Notes under the pieces: model-generated
Databases searched by the model: none
Seen by the model: the letters and a program-made list of their open reading frames with translations, nothing else
What the model was told of the DNA's origin: nothing
Position numbers and translations under genes: made by a program
From: Oscillospiraceae bacterium
GTDB lineage: Bacteria; Bacillota; Clostridia; Oscillospirales; Ruminococcaceae
Assembly (NCBI GenBank): GCA_030533325.1
Contig: JAUNJJ010000010.1
Location: forward strand, 1-57,684
Reading direction: 5' to 3'
Length of the DNA stretch: 57,684 nucleotides
Part shown: in pieces, positions 17,326-26,712 of the stretch
Layout: every line of letters starts with the position of its first letter
Numbering within the stretch: the stretch's first letter is position 1

Positions 17326-18126
17326 ATGTTCAGCGAATTTAATGAGAAAATAATAAACGGCGATGTGCCGCTGAGATACAGAGATCCGCAGGAGTTTATG
17401 TTCGGTGAAGAGCGTGATGAAAAATCCGATTCATACTCATACGGAATGATGCTTTTTAATGAGATTTCCGGAAATGATTATTTTGCAGCTTCAGGTACTG
17501 AAGAGGATGAATACTTTATGATGGCTGATCCCGATTCGGATGGTTCGGTTATTGATTTAAAGTATATTCCTGATGAATACAGATTTCTTTCAGATTTTTT
17601 TCTGAAGACAACTGCATGGAAAAGAAATGAGCGAATCACTCTCTCCGAGGCAGCTGCCCTTCTCTCGGAACTCGGAAAAGAAGTCTGTGAACCGGAAGAA
17701 ACAGCTGTTCAGGAACCGGAAAAAGAAGAAACTGTTTCTGAAGTTCAGGATAAATATTCAGTTGAGGAAGATTACGATTACGGAATCATATTAAATAACA
17801 AACGTTCCGGACGAATTGAATTCAGGCCTCTTCTTTTTTATACAGGAAGTACGGAAAAATACGATATGCCTGTTGACAAACCCGGAAAGTTTGTAATAGC
17901 AGTTTCAAAAAGACACAGAGATTACCGGGATATATCCAATCCTTCAAGTGTGTACGGAGATGTTATTACACCTGTCGGACTTGTCATGGGTGAAAATGTT
18001 AATTCATCATCGATAAGAATTTCCATTGAAAATCTCAGCGGAAAACTGAAGGTAGACTTTGCGGAACTTTCTCAGAGCAGAAATGAAACCGGTAAAATCT
18101 ATGATGTAAAGTGGGGTATCGAATAA
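17326..18126 (+). CDS. Protein-kinase-like C-lobe fragment fused to an unknown domain (cluster gene 3)
   Basis: A 266-aa protein. Residues 15-120 read like the C-lobe of a Ser/Thr kinase after the activation loop: RYRDPQEF (APE-like), KSDSYSYGMMLFNEISG (DxxSxGxxLxE helix-F pattern) and KRNERITLSEAAALL (the Arg-containing end helix). The N-lobe, the HRD catalytic loop and the DFG motif are all absent, so it cannot be an active kinase. An acidic linker (about 120-145) leads to a beta-rich C-terminal domain (150-266) that is not recognised. It may be a scaffold or pseudokinase. The start is ATG after GGGGG, 9 bp behind the Hsp70 gene. The kinase relation is by eye only. Confidence 0.6.
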   Translation: MFSEFNEKIINGDVPLRYRDPQEFMFGEERDEKSDSYSYGMMLFNEISGNDYFAASGTEEDEYFMMADPDSDGSVIDLKYIPDEYRFLSDFFLKTTAWKRNERITLSEAAALLSELGKEVCEPEETAVQEPEKEETVSEVQDKYSVEEDYDYGIILNNKRSGRIEFRPLLFYTGSTEKYDMPVDKPGKFVIAVSKRHRDYRDISNPSSVYGDVITPVGLVMGENVNSSSIRISIENLSGKLKVDFAELSQSRNETGKIYDVKWGIE

Positions 18127-18968
18127 TGCTGATAGATTACGAAAGTATAATTATTATAGAGGGAAAAGCCGGACATGATATACTGTCAGGTGAAGTCAGG
18201 ACAGAGATTTTTCAAAAGTCAGCAGCCGCAGGGTTTAAGGATATTGGATTTGTAAGAAACAATGCAGTGATTCAGTGTATAAGTCCTTCAAACGCCGAGA
18301 TAGACGAAAAGATAAAATTTTCCGTAGTATATAAACCGGCAGTTTCACTTGACTTTGATTTTGCAGCTGTGATTTTCAGTGATATAACTGAAGGAAATTT
18401 TGAGATAAGATCTCAGAACCAGACTGTCTGTGAGGGCAGCTGCCGAATGTCAGGAATAATAATTTCACTCTCGGATACTGAAGGAAAGCTTGAGCTTGAA
18501 TTTACAGAGAAGGATGAAACCGACAAAATTATAAGCCGGATCAATGAAATTTCAGATTCAAATAAAAAGGAGGAAAGCGAGCTTCTTTCTCTTGAAAATC
18601 TGCTTGAGGATGAAAAGAAGAGGAGAGAATCTCTTATTTTCAAGAAGCAGGATATATCTGACAAGATTTCACAGTTGCGTCTTGAAACAGAGAAAATGAC
18701 AGAGGATATTGCGGAAATAAGCGATCTTGAGGCAAGACGTGATATCCTGAAAAGAAATCTTGAAGAAAACAGTAACAACAGAGAAAAAATTAAAAATCTC
18801 AGAAATCAGCTTGAATGCTACAGCTCCGTTTTTGAATTCTACAAAAATGAAACCGGATACAGCACAGTAAAGGAAAAGATAGATGAGATTATTTCAGATA
18901 TAAGTGTGATAGAAAGTCATATCGCAGAATTTGCACGTAAACGAAGCGAAGAAGCTGAGGAAGAATAA
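18126..18968 (+). CDS. Beta-domain plus coiled-coil protein (cluster gene 4)
   Basis: A 280-aa protein that starts at ATG 18126, overlapping the previous stop by one base (TAATG). Residues 1-135 are beta-rich and unrecognised. Residues 140-275 form a long, highly charged coiled coil with Leu/Ile heptads and few Gly or Pro. There is no signal peptide or membrane segment. It is likely a structural or bridging partner for the coiled-coil proteins encoded next. No known family is recognised. Confidence 0.65.
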   Translation: MLIDYESIIIIEGKAGHDILSGEVRTEIFQKSAAAGFKDIGFVRNNAVIQCISPSNAEIDEKIKFSVVYKPAVSLDFDFAAVIFSDITEGNFEIRSQNQTVCEGSCRMSGIIISLSDTEGKLELEFTEKDETDKIISRINEISDSNKKEESELLSLENLLEDEKKRRESLIFKKQDISDKISQLRLETEKMTEDIAEISDLEARRDILKRNLEENSNNREKIKNLRNQLECYSSVFEFYKNETGYSTVKEKIDEIISDISVIESHIAEFARKRSEEAEEE

Positions 18969-18984
18969 AAAGCGGTGAGGGAAC

Positions 18985-20415
18985 ATGAGTGCACAGACTG
19001 TATTGCTTAACAGAAAGCTTGAAAAGCTGCGTACACAGTATCAGAATAACATAAAGAGCATGGATGAAATGAGAAGTGAATATGAAAAGTCACTTACTGA
19101 CAGGCTTGCTGCCATGCAGAATGAGATGCAGAACAAACTTTCTGAACATGATGAGGTTCTCAGAACCGAGTATGAAAAATACCTTGAGGAGTATTCAGCT
19201 GCACTTAATGAAGAGCTGAATAAAAAAATTGATGATATCAGTGCCGGCTATGCAAAACTTAAGGAAGAAAACGACCTTATGTATGCCCGCATGAAAGAAA
19301 TTGAGAAGGATATTTCCGGAGAACTAAAAAGTATGAATCTGCGTATGGATTCACGTGAACAGACCATGAGGGAAGAAGCCCGGAGAAGAATGGAAAAGGT
19401 CTATGATGAGTTTCAGAAATTTTCTACTGGATATCCCCACGAGTTTTTCGAACCTAATGCAGCAGATGCACTGCTTATGCAGATGGAATCTGTCAAGGCG
19501 GATTTTAAGTCAGGATTTTATGAGTCCTGCATGGCAAGCTCTTCAGGCATAGGTTTTCAGATTGCACTGTTTGAAGAAAGAATGAAGAAAAACCTTGAAC
19601 AGTGGACGAGATATTTTACTCAGCTTGAAAACTATACTTTGCTTGTGAATGACTTTCTTGATTCAGATGATTTCTCAGTTGTAAAGTGCGACAGTTTTGA
19701 GAAGCGTCTCTCTGCAGAATCAGAACGTGAGGCGGAAAAATTTGATTTCTGGTCAGGCGGACGATATAGTCAGGTTCTGAAAAAAGCAGGAGAGTACGCA
19801 GAGTTTACAGCTCTGATAAGCAGTATGCCCGGAAATACACGGGAGGAAAAGATAACTTCATTTCTTAAGAGAGAAAGAAAAAGCGGAAATGCAGTTGATT
19901 TTGAAGTGCTTTCCTCAAAGATAGATGAAGTTACTGCACTGCACAGAGAAGCCGCTGCTATGAGGATAAACATTCATACCGGTTTTATTTCATCGTTTGA
20001 ACGTGCGGCTGATCTGAATGTAAAGATTGCATCATGGATATCGGATGAACGCTGCGGTATGATAACTGAAAAAGGCTTCAGGGACAATGATATCAGAAAT
20101 GAATACATAATTAAGGCTGAAGAAGCCGGAAAGAAAATAACTGTTCAGATTTTCCCGGTATGTCCGGATAATATGACAGTCGTAAATGCAGTGGGAATTT
20201 ACTTTGAACACAACGGTTCCGGAACAGCTGAGAATCTTAAGGCTACAGAGGAGAATTTTCTCAGCGGAATCCGCAGATATACAGGGTGCAGAATTCTTGT
20301 TTCCGAAAGCAACTGCAGTGCTGAAACTTCTGATGCTGACAAGGCGATGGCACTTATAAGAAACAAAGCAAATGAAAAAAGAAGAAAAGAACTTACAGTG
20401 AGAAAGACGGTATAG
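18985..20415 (+). CDS. Coiled-coil protein of unknown function (cluster gene 5)
   Basis: A 476-aa soluble protein. Residues 1-150 are a continuous charged coiled coil (repeating Glu/Lys/Met heptads). Residues 150-300 form a helical domain, and a C-terminal region of mixed strands and helices follows (about 340-450). No catalytic motif or membrane segment is seen. The ATG follows GGTGAGGG by 5 bp. The architecture resembles large filamentous scaffolds. It is one of three consecutive coiled-coil genes in the operon. Confidence 0.65.
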   Translation: MSAQTVLLNRKLEKLRTQYQNNIKSMDEMRSEYEKSLTDRLAAMQNEMQNKLSEHDEVLRTEYEKYLEEYSAALNEELNKKIDDISAGYAKLKEENDLMYARMKEIEKDISGELKSMNLRMDSREQTMREEARRRMEKVYDEFQKFSTGYPHEFFEPNAADALLMQMESVKADFKSGFYESCMASSSGIGFQIALFEERMKKNLEQWTRYFTQLENYTLLVNDFLDSDDFSVVKCDSFEKRLSAESEREAEKFDFWSGGRYSQVLKKAGEYAEFTALISSMPGNTREEKITSFLKRERKSGNAVDFEVLSSKIDEVTALHREAAAMRINIHTGFISSFERAADLNVKIASWISDERCGMITEKGFRDNDIRNEYIIKAEEAGKKITVQIFPVCPDNMTVVNAVGIYFEHNGSGTAENLKATEENFLSGIRRYTGCRILVSESNCSAETSDADKAMALIRNKANEKRRKELTVRKTV

Positions 20416-20419
20416 AATT

Positions 20420-21844
20420 ATGAGCGGGATAAGCAGAGGATCGATTTTTTTTACACCGGTAGTAATGGCGCTCTCGGTTATGAATACAGCGGAAAATATA
20501 GCAAAAACTGCGGGAAAGATTGCTTTTGCAGGTGCGATAGCTGTACATAAATACAATAAAAAACAGGAAGAAAAGAAAGTAAAAAAACTCAGCGATGATA
20601 TCGAAAAACTTGACAAATCCGTATCTGAAACCCTGAACGTTCAGAAGGAGGAACTGTACAGAACTATTGAAAACGTACTTGATGAAATGTCTGCGGTTCA
20701 GAATATCATCTCGGAAAACATAGATTCATCAGATGGCGAAGCATTCAGAAAACTTCTTCGTGAAACCGGTAAGAATACAGTCTGCAGTATCGAAAAAATA
20801 CATTCACGTTTCAGAAAATGCTATGATGAGGCAGTAAACAGGAGTAATTCTGAAATTCCCTCTGCACTTACTGCTCTTAAGGAAAGAGTTGCTGCAGAAA
20901 TAAAAAATGCTGAATCAGATATAGCTGACAGGGAAAAACGTGCAGAAGAAAGAGCACAGAGTCTTATAAACGATGCAAGGGAACTGTCATCAGCTTTTAA
21001 TTCAGAAGCCGGTGAAAAATACATTACCGAAGCTGAATATGATGTAATGAAAGGAAATTACCAGTCGGCAGTCAGCCTCGCTTCTTCAGCAATTACGCAG
21101 ATTTATATGGATATGTACAAGTCGGATGCGGAAGAGAAGGAAAGGGAATTTTACAGGAGCAGTCTTGTATATTTTTCTGCTGAGATAAAGGAACTTCTTG
21201 ATTCTCTTCATTCAGTGGAGTTTAAGATGTCAGAAGAAAGCGATGAGATTCTTTCTGCGGATCTTACTCAGTTTATGAAGTGTGAATACGAAGAATTCTG
21301 CAGAAAGTCCGAAGAGAGTGAAAGATTCATTTCAGAGAGTGCAGAAAATGCAGACAGTATTGAACTTCGTAAACGTACTGATGAACTGGGAAAACTTCTT
21401 GCAGAGATAAAGGAAGAAATGGCCGATGCCTTTTACTTCATGCTGTACAGTCTCAACAGGGTAGAGGCTGAAAAATCAATCTACGGAATACTTAAGGAAA
21501 AGGGGTTTACTCTTACAGATACAAAGTATACGGACGGAGATCCTTCAAAGGCAGGAGAGAGAACATATTCATGTGCCCTTACCGGCGAGGAAATTACGAT
21601 TTCACTTATTCCGTATACGGATGAGGATAATGAGATAAAAACCGAGCTTGTTGTACTTAGCGGTGAAAGTTCGGAGGAAAGCCGTGAGCAGTACAGAAAA
21701 GACATAGTGAACAGCCTTCAGAAATCATGCAGCAGCATAGACAGTGTCAGTCTTAAGTGTATGGAAAATACTAGAAATATGGATGCCGGAGAGGCTGGTA
21801 TGAAGACTGCCATAGAAAATCCGCAGCCTGTACGCAGGAGGTGA
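20420..21844 (+). CDS. Coiled-coil protein with hydrophobic N-terminus (cluster gene 6)
   Basis: A 474-aa protein. The N-terminal 45 residues are apolar and Ala/Gly-rich (FFTPVVMALSV, then GKIAFAGAIAV), possibly a weak membrane or assembly segment. They are followed by long charged helices to about residue 350 and a compact C-terminal domain (about 355-450). The C-terminal domain (LTDTKYTDGDPSK, ITISLIPYTDEDNE) resembles in layout the end of the preceding protein (KAEEAGKKITVQIFPV), suggesting distant paralogy. No known family is recognised. The gene starts 4 bp after the previous stop. Confidence 0.62.
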   Translation: MSGISRGSIFFTPVVMALSVMNTAENIAKTAGKIAFAGAIAVHKYNKKQEEKKVKKLSDDIEKLDKSVSETLNVQKEELYRTIENVLDEMSAVQNIISENIDSSDGEAFRKLLRETGKNTVCSIEKIHSRFRKCYDEAVNRSNSEIPSALTALKERVAAEIKNAESDIADREKRAEERAQSLINDARELSSAFNSEAGEKYITEAEYDVMKGNYQSAVSLASSAITQIYMDMYKSDAEEKEREFYRSSLVYFSAEIKELLDSLHSVEFKMSEESDEILSADLTQFMKCEYEEFCRKSEESERFISESAENADSIELRKRTDELGKLLAEIKEEMADAFYFMLYSLNRVEAEKSIYGILKEKGFTLTDTKYTDGDPSKAGERTYSCALTGEEITISLIPYTDEDNEIKTELVVLSGESSEESREQYRKDIVNSLQKSCSSIDSVSLKCMENTRNMDAGEAGMKTAIENPQPVRRR

Positions 21845-21851
21845 AAAGCAG

Positions 21852-24533
21852 TTGGAAAAATCAATTTTTGAATATTCATCGCAGCGCATTTTCAGTATAT
21901 CCGGAAATATAACTGATTCATTCTGTACGCCGGATCTTCAGATATTAAGCTTTGAAAAATATCTTTGCGGATATCTCAGAAAAACCGGATATGAGTGCGT
22001 AGTGTTTTATTCCGGCGGGGGAACAGGGCTTTATTTCTGTGACCGTAAAAGTGCTGAAAACTATGCTGAATGCATTGAAAAAAAGCCGGTATCTGAAAAA
22101 GAACCTGAACCGGAGGCTGATGATATTTTTAATGTTTTCGGTATTCAGAAGAAAAATTCAGGAACGGAAAAGAAAAAAACGGATTCCGGTAAAAAAATCC
22201 GCATGCGTTATCCTATGGAAAATGATGCTGACTTTATTCATAAGGCAGAGGCACTAATGAAGAATAAAAAGCACAGAACAGCAGTTATTTTCACCAGCTT
22301 TGATGACTTTGTAAACCGTACCGACTCAGTAAGCCGCAGAAACTACAACAGACTTTTTGAAAACTGGAAGTCCATGACAAGCGACAACAGAAATATATGC
22401 ATATTTCTTTCAAAAGGGCTTGGAACAAAGGAAATTCAGCAGATGCTTTCCAACAACAGTGAACTGTCACTCTCCTCGCTGTTTTTATCCGAGGATAACG
22501 AGGGAAAGAGAAAATTCAATTCTGACACCTGCCTTGTTGTAAAACATCCGGGATGTGATGAACTCAGGAATCTTCTTTACTACTGGGCAGTACGCGGCTG
22601 TGTTTCAGGAAGCAGGATAAAAAAACTGAAATTCAGCTGGGATGAAAAAAGCATTGACGAGACAGTAAATGCCATGTTTTTCTACTGCCATGAGTCAGAA
22701 AACGGTCTGAATACATTCCGTGACAGAATAGAAATATATATGCGGGACTACCCCGGGGATGAGGTTCCTTTTTCGGCTGAAACAGTAAATAAAATCTACG
22801 AAAGGAAAAATCAGAAATATTCTTCCGAAGATCCTGAAAAAATTCTTGAAAGCAGGAGAAACAGCGGCTGGGCAAATGCCTGTGATGTTATTAAAAGAAA
22901 CATTGATGAATTTGAAACCTATATAAAATACAGTACGCCTGAAGAGAAAGAACAGGTATCTGACCTGTATTCACTTGAACGTTTTGAGAATCTTAACTGT
23001 AAAAATACAAACTACAGAGTTCCGAATTTTGTTATACAGGGAAACCCTGGTGTAGGAAAGACTGAAATAGCAAGGCTTATAGGCCGTATCCTTCATAAGC
23101 ACGGCATGCTTTCCTCCGGACATACTGTATGTGCGTCAAGAGACACACTTGTCGGTCAGTATGTGGGTGCTTCAGCTATAAATACAGTTAATGCAATTGA
23201 GAGGGCACAGGGAGGAGTACTGTTTATTGACGAGGTATATTCTCTGGTTAATCTCGGTGATTCCGCTTCATCCGGCGGTGAAAACTACTGCGCAGAGGTA
23301 ATCAATACACTTGTGGCAGCTATGACAAATCCAAAATATCATTTCTGTGTTGTTGTTGCCGGATACGAGCGGCGCATGAAAGACTTTTTCAGAATGAATG
23401 AAGGTCTTCCTTCAAGATTCAGTATGAAAAATATCATTACCATAGATGACTATACCCCTGATATTCTTGAAAGAATTTTCAGAGAGTATATGGCTGGAAA
23501 AAAGCTTACCCTGTCAGAGGAGACTGATAAAAATCTCGGATGCTATTTTGTAAATCTCTATCGAGAGAGAGACAGGAAGACTTTTGGTAATGCCCGTGAT
23601 ATAATCACTCTTGCAAAGTCCGTTACCGGAAATGCACAGATGAGAACTCATGAGGCATATCCGGTAATTGAAAAGAAAGATTTTTCAGGTTCAGAACATC
23701 TGTTTGACGGATTCGGTGCCTCAACACGTGAAGAGGCATATGCAGAACTGAAAAAATACATCGGGATGGATTTCCTTGAACAGATGTTTGATGACCAGTG
23801 CAATCTTTACGATGAATGCACGGACAAGGGAATACCGTATCCTGGACCTGAGCATATGATCTGGGTTGGAAATCCGGGAACAGGCAAGTCAACCGCAGCG
23901 AAGCTTCTGTCACAGCTCTACTATGCGACAGGTCTGCTGGGAGGAAGAAGTCCGGTTATAGTTGATGCCTCATCGGTAATCGGAACTCATGTCGGTGACT
24001 CACAGAAACTTATAAATGAAAAAATGGATGAAGCGGCTCAGAACAACACTGTCCTTGTAATAGAAGAAGCATATCAGCTTTCAAAGGATAAAAACTATGG
24101 TCATGCAGCTCTGAATTCAATGATGAACCGCATGGTTGATGAGAGGAAAAATTTTAACGTTGTTTTCATAGTGTACAGCAGCGAATACGAGGACTTCATT
24201 TCATCAAATGCAGGTATTTTGTCACGCTGTACAAGGTATGATTTCAGAGATTACAATCCGGAGCAGCTGACTGATATTTTTCTGAAAATGTGCAGGGATT
24301 CAAAGGATGTCTGTACAGATGAGGCACTTCTTAAAGTAAGAGAGTATATGGAAGAACTGTACAGAACCAGAAATGAAAAAACAGGAAATGCAAGAGCAGT
24401 AGGGAGATTTCTTGCTGATATGAGGAAGAAAAGATATCCGCGTATACGCAGTATGAAGAATGTACCTCCTGAAGAAAAATACCGTTTTGAACCGGAGGAT
24501 GTTCCTGTTTTTGAGAAGGGGAAAAATTTATGA
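21852..24533 (+). CDS. Double AAA+ ATPase of the CbxX/SpoVK/EccA type (cluster gene 7)
   Basis: An 893-aa protein and the motor of the operon. An N-terminal region of about 370 aa is unrecognised. AAA-1 has Walker A GNPGVGKT (397-404), Walker B LFIDEVYS (D460) and an LPSRF arginine-finger segment. AAA-2 has Walker A GNPGTGKS (673-680), but its Walker B reads VIEEAY (E738-E739), with Glu in place of the usual Asp, and an ILSRC arginine segment. CbxX-type ATPases remodel protein complexes: Rubisco activase CbbX, SpoVK, and EccA of type VII secretion. The start is TTG behind AGGAGGTG. The stop overlaps the GTPase-like gene in an ATGA. Confidence 0.85.
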   Translation: MEKSIFEYSSQRIFSISGNITDSFCTPDLQILSFEKYLCGYLRKTGYECVVFYSGGGTGLYFCDRKSAENYAECIEKKPVSEKEPEPEADDIFNVFGIQKKNSGTEKKKTDSGKKIRMRYPMENDADFIHKAEALMKNKKHRTAVIFTSFDDFVNRTDSVSRRNYNRLFENWKSMTSDNRNICIFLSKGLGTKEIQQMLSNNSELSLSSLFLSEDNEGKRKFNSDTCLVVKHPGCDELRNLLYYWAVRGCVSGSRIKKLKFSWDEKSIDETVNAMFFYCHESENGLNTFRDRIEIYMRDYPGDEVPFSAETVNKIYERKNQKYSSEDPEKILESRRNSGWANACDVIKRNIDEFETYIKYSTPEEKEQVSDLYSLERFENLNCKNTNYRVPNFVIQGNPGVGKTEIARLIGRILHKHGMLSSGHTVCASRDTLVGQYVGASAINTVNAIERAQGGVLFIDEVYSLVNLGDSASSGGENYCAEVINTLVAAMTNPKYHFCVVVAGYERRMKDFFRMNEGLPSRFSMKNIITIDDYTPDILERIFREYMAGKKLTLSEETDKNLGCYFVNLYRERDRKTFGNARDIITLAKSVTGNAQMRTHEAYPVIEKKDFSGSEHLFDGFGASTREEAYAELKKYIGMDFLEQMFDDQCNLYDECTDKGIPYPGPEHMIWVGNPGTGKSTAAKLLSQLYYATGLLGGRSPVIVDASSVIGTHVGDSQKLINEKMDEAAQNNTVLVIEEAYQLSKDKNYGHAALNSMMNRMVDERKNFNVVFIVYSSEYEDFISSNAGILSRCTRYDFRDYNPEQLTDIFLKMCRDSKDVCTDEALLKVREYMEELYRTRNEKTGNARAVGRFLADMRKKRYPRIRSMKNVPPEEKYRFEPEDVPVFEKGKNL

Positions 24534-25561
24534 ATGAGATAAAAATTTCTATGCTTGGAGTGAGCGGCTCAGGGAAGACCGCTTTTCTCTCCGGAATATG
24601 CGACACATTCATTTCCGGAAACGTTGAGGTGTTCGACACTAAAAACGACAACCGCAGTCATCTTTTCAGAATACTTCCGTATCAGGCTGACAACCTTTCC
24701 GAAACAAGTATCGGAGATGTAAGAAGATATTCAATAAGAAGCAACAGAAGCTTTACATCTGTCAGTACTGAGAATACGAAGAAATACATACTCAGTCTTT
24801 TCGACGACTGCTACAGCAGTTCTTCACCTTTATGTACGGTCAGTTTTATAGACTACAAGGGCGGATTTGTTGAAAACCTTGTGAATGAAAAATCCGGAGA
24901 CGAGGTAAAGGATGTTAAGAATGAACTTCTGAGCAGCAATGTTATTCTGATATTTGCTGATGCGATAAGACTGAGCAGAGCAGAGTCAGCTGTGGAGTTT
25001 AACACAGCACTTGGCTGCGATGATATAAACACATTTTTCAATACCAATCAGTTTGTAAATAAAAATATGACATTTCTCTTTGTCCTCACCAAGGATGACT
25101 CACCTGAAGTTTCGGGTGATGATGAGATTCTTACTGACAGAATAGTACACGCCTTTGAAACGACTCTGAGAATAATTGAAAGAAACGGCTGGACCTTCGG
25201 TATAGTCAGAACTTCAGCTGTGGGAAGAAACAGTGTAGATCCGGTGACAAACCATATAACACCTGATGCTGAGATAGTTCCGTACGGAATAGACAGTGTG
25301 CTGTTCTACAGCATTTACAGAACAGTAAGCGAAGCCGTAACAGGACTTCATATAAAAATAAGCGATATGGAAAAGGCACCGGTTCTTACAAAGATGTCGA
25401 AGGAATACCGGAATAAAATGAAGATTTTCAAATCCCAGCTTGAAGAGACGGATACAGTTCTCAGATATATAAGAATTCCTTATAACTATCTCAGAGTAAA
25501 AGAAAGTCTCGTAATGGAAAAGAAACCTGATGACAGCGGTGTAAGTGCAGTAACGGGGTGA
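24530..25561 (+). CDS. P-loop GTPase-like protein (cluster gene 8)
   Basis: A 343-aa protein. Walker A GVSGSGKT lies at residues 10-17, a Walker B-like FIDYKGG gives Asp108, and LTKDD (186-190) replaces the NKxD guanine-specificity motif. The layout is that of a TRAFAC-type GTPase, resembling the GTPase partners described in multi-component NTP-dependent conflict systems. No membrane segment is visible. It overlaps the AAA+ gene by 4 nt, so equal expression is expected. Nucleotide specificity is inferred; ATP cannot be excluded because the G4 motif is atypical. Confidence 0.72.
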   Translation: MNEIKISMLGVSGSGKTAFLSGICDTFISGNVEVFDTKNDNRSHLFRILPYQADNLSETSIGDVRRYSIRSNRSFTSVSTENTKKYILSLFDDCYSSSSPLCTVSFIDYKGGFVENLVNEKSGDEVKDVKNELLSSNVILIFADAIRLSRAESAVEFNTALGCDDINTFFNTNQFVNKNMTFLFVLTKDDSPEVSGDDEILTDRIVHAFETTLRIIERNGWTFGIVRTSAVGRNSVDPVTNHITPDAEIVPYGIDSVLFYSIYRTVSEAVTGLHIKISDMEKAPVLTKMSKEYRNKMKIFKSQLEETDTVLRYIRIPYNYLRVKESLVMEKKPDDSGVSAVTG

Positions 25562-25566
25562 TTTTT

Positions 25567-26712
25567 TTGGAAGCAGAAGTTTTTTTATACGGAAGAACAA
25601 TAACTCACGACTACTTTGATATGTACCTTCCCCCGTGGCTTAAAACAGACACAGATGAATACCGTGAGTACAGAAAAACAATAAGCCACATTATGAAAAT
25701 CCGCGACAACCTCCATGAAAACGAAATGAACATTCTGAAAGAAACAGCGGACAGTTTCATATTTTACAAGGGCAGAAAAATAAGCATGCTCTGTACCTTC
25801 TGTCATATAACCGGATACGACCAGTTTGACAGACCTATATGCTCAGCGGAAGGCTTCATTTTCAGGCAGGATGAACTTCAGAAAGTCTGGAAACAGATAC
25901 CGGATATGATTGCATATCTTTCTGAAACTGATAAGACATATTATGAAAAATATATCAGTCTGCACGGAGGGGAAACCAGACCTGAGACGGAAAGTCATAC
26001 GGAGAATATTATTTTCGAAAACATCGCTGAACCGGAACTTAAACAGTTTAAGAAAATGAAGGAAGCTGTACAGAACTGTTCACGTCCGTTTTCATTTGCA
26101 TACGGCCGCTTTGAGAAAAAGCTTTATGATTACAGTCCTGATGATGCTCAGAACAGAACAGATGTATTCTTTGTTTCCGATGAATGTACTGATATTCAGT
26201 TCGATGAAGTTTCAGATCAGCAGGAAGCAGATCTGGGCGAAATGAAATTCTATGCTGAAATAAAAAAATCCAGCCGTGAACGAATCAGATACAAGGCTGT
26301 TCTCTGTGATGAGAGCGGAGAAAAAGTATTCTATGAAAGCTATGAAAAAGAAGCCGGAGCTGAAATAAAATTAAGTGAGATTTTCCGAATGACGGAAACT
26401 GTCAGAGAATACATTGCTGAACACGGAAGGGATGAAAATGCAGTAAGAAAATGCGTTCCGTTCAGCAGTGATTCGGATTTTATTTATGAAGGCAGGAAGG
26501 CAGTTATAGAATATCGTCCTCCGGCAGAGCAGAAGAGAAGCCTTCTTCAGATAATAAAAGGCGTTAAACCGCCTGATTTTTCTGAATATCTGTTTCTCCG
26601 GTCAGAGGAAAATGATGAAAAGCTTGCTGAAATATGCAGAATATCAGTTTCAGAGACTGACCCTGAGGCGAGACTTGTTTCGTATTCTGATCTGATGGAG
26701 GAAATAAACTGA
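25567..26712 (+). CDS. Unknown protein of the Hsp70/AAA+ cluster (cluster gene 9)
   Basis: An acidic protein of about 381 aa that I do not recognise. The start is placed at TTG 25567, 7 bp after GGGGTG; a GTG at 25558 that overlaps the previous stop is the alternative. The N-terminal half (FLYGRTITHDYFDMYLPPW, CHITGYDQFDRP, EGFIF) is aromatic-rich and looks like a folded beta domain. The second half is more charged. By position, directly after a GTPase gene, it could be a GTPase-associated protein such as the GAP1-type proteins of conflict systems, but no homology was shown. Confidence 0.6.
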   Translation: MEAEVFLYGRTITHDYFDMYLPPWLKTDTDEYREYRKTISHIMKIRDNLHENEMNILKETADSFIFYKGRKISMLCTFCHITGYDQFDRPICSAEGFIFRQDELQKVWKQIPDMIAYLSETDKTYYEKYISLHGGETRPETESHTENIIFENIAEPELKQFKKMKEAVQNCSRPFSFAYGRFEKKLYDYSPDDAQNRTDVFFVSDECTDIQFDEVSDQQEADLGEMKFYAEIKKSSRERIRYKAVLCDESGEKVFYESYEKEAGAEIKLSEIFRMTETVREYIAEHGRDENAVRKCVPFSSDSDFIYEGRKAVIEYRPPAEQKRSLLQIIKGVKPPDFSEYLFLRSEENDEKLAEICRISVSETDPEARLVSYSDLMEEIN

